Assembly: GCA_964482515.1 (NCBI GenBank)
Contig: CAYZXT010000006.1
Location: 1 to 64,000 of the forward strand
DNA from: CAYZXT01 sp964482515
GTDB taxonomy: Bacteria > Elusimicrobiota > Elusimicrobia > FEN-1173
Reading direction: 5' to 3'
Length of the DNA stretch: 64,000 nt
Below are positions 60,162 to 64,000 of this stretch, one piece after another. A program made the position numbers and the translations under genes. The notes beneath the pieces are model-generated. The model saw only the letters and a program-made list of their open reading frames with translations, was not told the DNA's origin and searched no databases. Positions within the stretch are counted from its first letter, which is position 1. Every line of letters begins with the position of its first letter.

Positions 60162-60533
60162 CTAGAACCTCGCTAGGATGAATTCGTGGAATTCTCCCAT
60201 CCCATTCACAGCTTTCATTGCCTCCCGTTTATCGGCCTCTTCCCCCGGATAGCGGAATCGAACCGAATACTGATTAAGGAAATTTAAAACATCTTTTATC
60301 AATGCGAATGAACCATCAACCTTTTCAGCTAAAACCTGCAAATCCATCAGATCATGCGTCTTTGGAAAACGCACGTTCTTCGAGGTGAGATAAGCTTTCA
60401 GATATTTTTCCGCGGATTGCTGGCAATGGAAGCAAACGACATCGTGAAGTTGTTTTTTGTTCTTGAGATATTGAACTGCCCGGTAATCCTGGTCGGCTTT
60501 CTCCAACCATTCCTTAACGATCTTACCGTTCAT
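60162..60533 (-). CDS. HEPN-domain toxin (HepT-like)
   Basis: A 123-residue all-helical HEPN protein (WLEKADQDYRAVQYL, DVVCFHCQQSAEKYLKAYL) with the RNase-type Rx4H motif RFPKTH. HepT toxins cleave RNA unless modified by the paired minimal nucleotidyltransferase. It overlaps the MNT gene by 11 nt. The DNA is AT-rich compared with the surroundings, consistent with horizontal transfer of the pair. Confidence 0.87.
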   Translation of the reverse strand: MNGKIVKEWLEKADQDYRAVQYLKNKKQLHDVVCFHCQQSAEKYLKAYLTSKNVRFPKTHDLMDLQVLAEKVDGSFALIKDVLNFLNQYSVRFRYPGEEADKREAMKAVNGMGEFHEFILARF

Positions 60534-60855
60534 AAAGGATATGGCCCTTCTCCATTATATCCTGAAGGAAGTAATCACCGTGTTTGATTCGCTCTTCAAC
60601 CTCATCGGAATGACGGACGATGATGTCCACGGGGAAAGGCCGGGGATCAAGCGCCTTAGAAGCCGCCAAGTAAGTCTGCTGGCGTTTCTCTTTGCTCTTC
60701 TCATCACAAATCAGCAGAAAATCCACGTCGCTATCGGGCGTGGGCTTCCCATAGGCGTAGGAACCGAATAGCACGATCCGCTTAGGATGTACCGCCTCGG
60801 CCATCTTCTTGGCGGCCTGCTTTATTTTCTGACGAGTGATTGAATTATGTTTCAT
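60523..60855 (-). CDS. Minimal nucleotidyltransferase antitoxin (MntA-like)
   Basis: A 110-residue polymerase-beta-fold nucleotidyltransferase with the GSYAYGKPTPDSDVDFLL active-site motif (GSx10DxD) and a third acidic residue in FPVDIIV. MntA-type antitoxins AMPylate the HEPN toxin. It is the first gene of the pair. TAAACT lies 6 nt before the ATG and no Shine-Dalgarno is seen. Confidence 0.88.
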   Translation of the reverse strand: MKHNSITRQKIKQAAKKMAEAVHPKRIVLFGSYAYGKPTPDSDVDFLLICDEKSKEKRQQTYLAASKALDPRPFPVDIIVRHSDEVEERIKHGDYFLQDIMEKGHILYER

Positions 60856-60861
60856 GGGTTT

Positions 60862-60867
60862 AGTTTA
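60862..60867 (-). promoter_or_regulatory. -10-like TAAACT, 6 nt before the MNT gene (leaderless type)
   Basis: On the minus strand, TAAACT is followed by AAACCC and ATG; no ribosome-binding site is visible. The surrounding DNA is AT-rich, so chance matches are more likely here than elsewhere. Confidence 0.3.
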
Positions 60868-60871
60868 GAAT

Positions 60872-61321
60872 TTAATGATTAAATGAAACATAGAGATGCC
60901 CCGGACTTCCTGGAAAGCTTGCGTCATCATAAAATTCTTTAATGAATGACGGAAGAGCCATTAGTGTATCTACTCTTCCTTTAAACCATTCATTAAAAAG
61001 ATTACCGCCACGAACAATCACTGCTTTTGAAATATGAGAATCGGGAGCTTTTACAAAAGCGTTTATGAGGATTTCCGCATAGGGCGGAGTTACTGAAATT
61101 CGATCAAATAGTATACGGCAAAGAATTCCAAATTCTTGATCAGAAAGCCCATGAACTTGGCTGCTACAATCTGCAGAACCAAGAAGACAAAGATGTAGGG
61201 CGAGGGCGCCTTTTTCAGTCTTAAACATTGGATCATTATTTGTAAACAACTCACTCGCTTCAATAAACAGCAACAGACGTTCTTTTGCCGCTTCTAATGC
61301 GCTCGGCTTTTGTTCAAACAT
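60872..61321 (-). CDS. Hypothetical 149-residue protein in the AT-rich patch
   Basis: No family recognised. The protein is mostly helical and soluble, without signal peptide or TM, and has three Cys (LHLCLLGSADC, GILCRIL). It lies 16 bp upstream of the MNT/HEPN pair on the same strand and shares their low GC, so it may have arrived with them. AGAGG lies 4 nt before the ATG, and TATAAG overlaps that region. It could be a third component of the toxin-antitoxin locus, or unrelated cargo. Confidence 0.6.
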   Translation of the reverse strand: MFEQKPSALEAAKERLLLFIEASELFTNNDPMFKTEKGALALHLCLLGSADCSSQVHGLSDQEFGILCRILFDRISVTPPYAEILINAFVKAPDSHISKAVIVRGGNLFNEWFKGRVDTLMALPSFIKEFYDDASFPGSPGHLYVSFNH

Positions 61322-61342
61322 TTTTCCTCTCTTATATTGTGT

Positions 61343-61630
61343 CTACCCCGCCACCGCCTCGGATTCACCGACTTGCGCTTCCGCCGTCCTCCACCCCTTG
61401 GTCAGACACCAAAGGCCGTAGCCGCCGAGGATGGCGATGGGGCTGAACAACGAGAGGACGCACCACACGATCCCCGCGGTGCGCGCCCAGGGTTTGTGCT
61501 TCAGGATCGCGTTTCCCAGGACGATATGGAACGCCGCGCTGAGCAGAAACAAAGTCACCAGGACCGGCCGGACGTTCGGCAATTGTTTCCAGACCAGCAC
61601 CGGGGTGACGAACACCGCGACCGCGCCCAT
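61343..61630 (-). CDS. Small two- to three-TM membrane protein, start uncertain
   Basis: From ATG 61630 the protein has 95 residues with segments VTLFLLSAAFHIVLG and GIVWCVLSLFSPIAILGGYGLW. This start truncates the first TM: the upstream in-frame codons read GWIII before MGAVAVFVTPVLVW and complete a normal TM. No ATG, GTG or TTG exists upstream in frame. The frame stays open to an ATT at 61705 that overlaps the ilvD stop (TAATT). So either a rare ATT/ATA start is used, or the short form is real. No family assigned. Confidence 0.6.
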   Translation of the reverse strand: MGAVAVFVTPVLVWKQLPNVRPVLVTLFLLSAAFHIVLGNAILKHKPWARTAGIVWCVLSLFSPIAILGGYGLWCLTKGWRTAEAQVGESEAVAG

Positions 61631-61704
61631 GACGATGATGATCCATCCGGCGTGCCTGTAGGGCCGGCTTTCCTCCGCCGTTTTCGGTCTGCGTTCCGTG
61701 AAAA

Positions 61705-63402
61705 TTATTTCGGCACCCGAAGCACCGCGCCCTCGCTGGCCGACGTTACCATCGCCGCGTAGCGGGCCAGCCAGCCGGTCGTGTACTTCGGCTTGAGCGG
61801 CTTCCAGCTCTTGCGGCGCTTGGCCAGTTCCTTGGGCGTCAGATCCACGCTCAGGGTTTTCTTGTCCGCGTCGATGGTGATCATGTCGCCGTTCTTCAGC
61901 AGGCCGATGACGCCGCCCACCGCCGCTTCGGGCGCGATGTGCCCCACCACCAAACCGTGGGTGCCGCCGGAGAAGCGTCCGTCCGTGATCAGGCCGACGG
62001 ACTCCCCCATCCCCTTGCCGCTAATGATGGCCGTGAGGGACAGCATCTCCCGCATGCCCGGCCCGCCCTTGGGCCCCTCGTTGCGCACCACCACCACGTC
62101 GCCGTCCTTCACCTTGCCGTTCAGCGCCGCGGCCGTGGCCGCCTCTTCCGATTCATAAACTTTCGCCGGGCCCGTGATCTTGGTGCGCTTCAGGCCGGAG
62201 ATCTTCGCCACCGCGCCTTCGGACGCCAGGTTGCCGTGGAGGATCACGATGGGGCTGGAGCCGCGCAGAGGGTTCTTCAAGTCGTTGATGATAGGCTGGC
62301 CCGCCTCGAGGTCGGGAAACTCCGCCAGGTTCTCGGCGAGGGTCTTTCCCGTCACGGTCATGGCGCTGCCATCCAGCAAACCCGCGGCCAAAAGGATCTT
62401 CATCACGCCGGGCACGCCTCCGACCTTGTGCAGGTCGAACATGGAATATTTTCCGCTGGGCTTCAGGTCCGCCAGGTGCGGGACCTTCTTCCCGATGCGT
62501 TCGAAGTCCGACAGGCTCAGCTTCACGTTGAACGCGTCGGCGATGGCCATCAAATGGAGCACCGCGTTGGTGGAACCGCCGAGCGCCATCACCAGCGCGA
62601 TGGCGTTCTCGAAGGAGTTCTTCTTCACGATGTCCCGCGGCCGGAGGTTCTTCTCCAAAAGCTTCACCACGGCCTCGCCCGCCTCGCCGCACTCCAGCTT
62701 CTTCTCCTCGGACTCCGCCGGGAACGACGAGCTGCCGGGCAGGCTCATGCCCATCACTTCGATGGCGCTGGCCATGGTGTTGGCCGTGTACATGCCGCCG
62801 CAGGAACCCGCGCCCGGGCAGGCGGTGCACTCGATGCGCTTCACCTGCGCCGCGTCCATGGCGCCCGCGTTGAACTGCCCCACCGCCTCGAACACGCTGA
62901 CGATGTCCACGTCCTTGCCGTCGGTGTGGCCCGGCTTGATGCTCCCGCCGTAGCAGAACACGGCGGGCACGTTGATGCGGCCCATGCTCATCATGCAGCC
63001 CGGCATGTTCTTGTCGCAGCCGCCGATGGCCACGTAGCCGTCCATGCGCATGGCGTTGACCACGGTCTCGATGGAGTCCGCGATGATCTCGCGGCTCGGC
63101 AGCGAGTATCGCATGCCTTCGGTGCCCATGGAAATCCCGTCGGAGACCGTGATGGTGTTGAATATCTGCGGCGCGCCGCCCGCCCGGATGGCGCCGGCCT
63201 TGGCGTGGACGGCCAGGTGGTTGATGTGCACGTTGCAGGGCGTGATTTCGCTCCAGGTGCTGGCGATGCCGATCATGGGCTTGGTGAAATCATCGTCGCG
63301 AAAGCCGACGTCGCGCAGCATGGCGCGGTTGGGCGAGCGGTTGATCCCGTCGGTCAGCTCGCCGCTACGGATTTTGAGATTGTTCTTGGTTTCGTTGGAC
63401 AT
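61705..63402 (-). CDS. ilvD: Dihydroxy-acid dehydratase
   Basis: A 565-residue Fe-S enzyme of branched-chain amino acid biosynthesis that dehydrates 2,3-dihydroxy-isovalerate and -3-methylvalerate. Seen: the N-terminal DGINRSPNRAMLRDVGF, cluster Cys in IGGCDKNMPGCMM, and CPGAGSCGGMYTANTM, followed by the IlvD/Edd C-terminal GLITDGRFSGGTHGLVVGHIAPEA. ATG 63402 was chosen with GAGGAG upstream; the frame extends further without a family match. The IlvD branch (not Edd) is supported by the length and the SWSEITPCN-like N-terminal motif. Confidence 0.96.
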   Translation of the reverse strand: MSNETKNNLKIRSGELTDGINRSPNRAMLRDVGFRDDDFTKPMIGIASTWSEITPCNVHINHLAVHAKAGAIRAGGAPQIFNTITVSDGISMGTEGMRYSLPSREIIADSIETVVNAMRMDGYVAIGGCDKNMPGCMMSMGRINVPAVFCYGGSIKPGHTDGKDVDIVSVFEAVGQFNAGAMDAAQVKRIECTACPGAGSCGGMYTANTMASAIEVMGMSLPGSSSFPAESEEKKLECGEAGEAVVKLLEKNLRPRDIVKKNSFENAIALVMALGGSTNAVLHLMAIADAFNVKLSLSDFERIGKKVPHLADLKPSGKYSMFDLHKVGGVPGVMKILLAAGLLDGSAMTVTGKTLAENLAEFPDLEAGQPIINDLKNPLRGSSPIVILHGNLASEGAVAKISGLKRTKITGPAKVYESEEAATAAALNGKVKDGDVVVVRNEGPKGGPGMREMLSLTAIISGKGMGESVGLITDGRFSGGTHGLVVGHIAPEAAVGGVIGLLKNGDMITIDADKKTLSVDLTPKELAKRRKSWKPLKPKYTTGWLARYAAMVTSASEGAVLRVPK

Positions 63403-63422
63403 TTTATTCTCCTCGTTATGCT

Positions 63423-63740
63423 TTAAATCTTGATTTGCCAAAAAACACATGCAGCCGCTACAAACCAATATGCGGCGAATCCTGCCCACACGATCAGAAC
63501 GCTCCAAAACGCCAAGGGGAAATCCTTGCGCTCAAAACTCACCTCGCGTATCCAATGCATATAATTCATCCTTCCAGTGATCAGGCCATGCGCGATCATG
63601 GCCAAACCGGCGCAGCCCAATAAAAGAAACAGGGCTGCCAATTGGTTGGGATTGTCGGAATTGAATTTATAATAAAAAATTAACCCGAGGGTTATACCTG
63701 CCGCCAACGCACCCAGATTGATTAAGAAACGTTTTATCAA
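63423..63740 (-). CDS. Small membrane protein of unknown function
   Basis: A 105-residue protein with three hydrophobic segments (LGALAAGITLGLIFYY, LAALFLLLGCAGLAMIAHGLI, FWSVLIVWAGFAAYWFVAA). The start is TTG at 63740 with a perfect AAGGAG 4-5 nt upstream, which also lies just after the HAD gene stop. It is lower in GC than its neighbours. No family recognised. Confidence 0.6.
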   Translation of the reverse strand: MIKRFLINLGALAAGITLGLIFYYKFNSDNPNQLAALFLLLGCAGLAMIAHGLITGRMNYMHWIREVSFERKDFPLAFWSVLIVWAGFAAYWFVAAACVFWQIKI

Positions 63741-63748
63741 GCTTCTCC

Positions 63749-64000
63749 TTATTTAAACAGCTCCGCCAGGGACGCCGCGCGGACCGCGGTCAACGCCGGG
63801 ACAATGAGGTCCGCCGCTTTCAGTTCTTCCGCCGAATAGGAATTACAGACCGCCGCGCATTTCATGCCCGCGGCATGGGCCGAATCGACGCCGTGTTTGG
63901 AATCCTCGATCACCAGGCATTCCGCGGGCTGGATCTTCTTCGCCGGATATTTTTTGTTCAGCAGTTCCAACGCCAGCAGGAAAGCGTCCGGCGCCGGTTT
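63749..64000 (-). CDS. HAD-superfamily hydrolase, C-terminal part (beta-phosphoglucomutase-like)
   Basis: The 83 visible residues open with KPAPDAFLLAL, the Lys of HAD motif III, and contain motif IV in CLVIEDSKHGVDSAHAAGM. This pattern is typical of subfamily IA phosphatases and beta-phosphoglucomutase-like enzymes. The N-terminus with the catalytic DxD lies beyond the window. The substrate cannot be predicted. It is co-directional with, and 8 nt from, the small membrane protein gene. Confidence 0.82.
   Translation of the reverse strand, partial: KPAPDAFLLALELLNKKYPAKKIQPAECLVIEDSKHGVDSAHAAGMKCAAVCNSYSAEELKAADLIVPALTAVRAASLAELFK

Overview
This 64 kb window is chromosomal DNA from a diderm (Gram-negative type) bacterium with high G+C. 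Three TonB-dependent outer-membrane receptors, periplasmic redox proteins, secreted PAP2 phosphatases and a Ste24 protease point to an outer membrane. The mix of genes does not match a well-known model species. A 4,522-residue secreted/membrane ORF built from a ChaN/TIKI-like domain, AAA modules, HExxH sites and tandem repeats recalls the giant proteins known from candidate phylum Omnitrophota. That is my best guess for the lineage (moderate confidence); Elusimicrobiota or another deep diderm phylum is the alternative. No rRNA, tRNA, IS element, prophage or CRISPR array was recognised.

Layout. 1-5.4 kb: the end of an AT-rich secreted protein gene, then a tightly overlapping four-gene minus-strand operon resembling the arginine succinyltransferase (AST) pathway (M20 deacylase, AstA, AstD, amidinotransferase-fold hydrolase). 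5.4-10.5 kb: a small Ig-like protein, an UMF1-type MFS permease with CstA, and a Ste24-type protease. 10.5-22.2 kb: an eight-gene minus-strand operon coupling three TonB receptors to a phosphorelay (two histidine kinases, two response regulators) and a periplasmic ABC-type binding protein, headed by phased TTAACTG-type repeats and a palindrome. 22.2-31.3 kb: TrmL, a zinc ribbon, AddB/AddA, a stand-alone DsbD alpha-like protein and a periplasmic redoxin, closed by a terminator. 31.3-34.8 kb: enolase with an FtsB/DivIC protein that seems to use a CTG start, a REP-like element, and a phosphohexomutase behind a textbook sigma70 promoter. 34.8-48.4 kb: the giant gene. 48.5-54.1 kb: ComEC, a GlcD-GlcE fusion and GlcF. 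54.1-58.2 kb: a HAMP membrane protein and an operon nth-DUF309-Nudix-PAP2-PAP2. 58.2-64 kb: a PduO-type adenosyltransferase, an SH3/beta-propeller protein preceded by a 17-codon ORF, an AT-rich HEPN/MNT toxin-antitoxin patch, IlvD, two small membrane proteins and the end of a HAD hydrolase gene.

Two themes run through the window. First, genes inside operons overlap (ATGA, TAGTG, CTGA, TGATG) and mostly have Shine-Dalgarno sequences. In contrast, at least seven genes at the start of transcription units have no Shine-Dalgarno and carry a -10-like TAnnnT box only 6-8 nt before the start codon, which suggests leaderless mRNAs. Second, several recognisable proteins have lost key residues (ComEC metallo-beta-lactamase domain, one of the two PAP2 proteins, two of the AAA-like modules of the giant protein), so family membership here should not be equated with activity.
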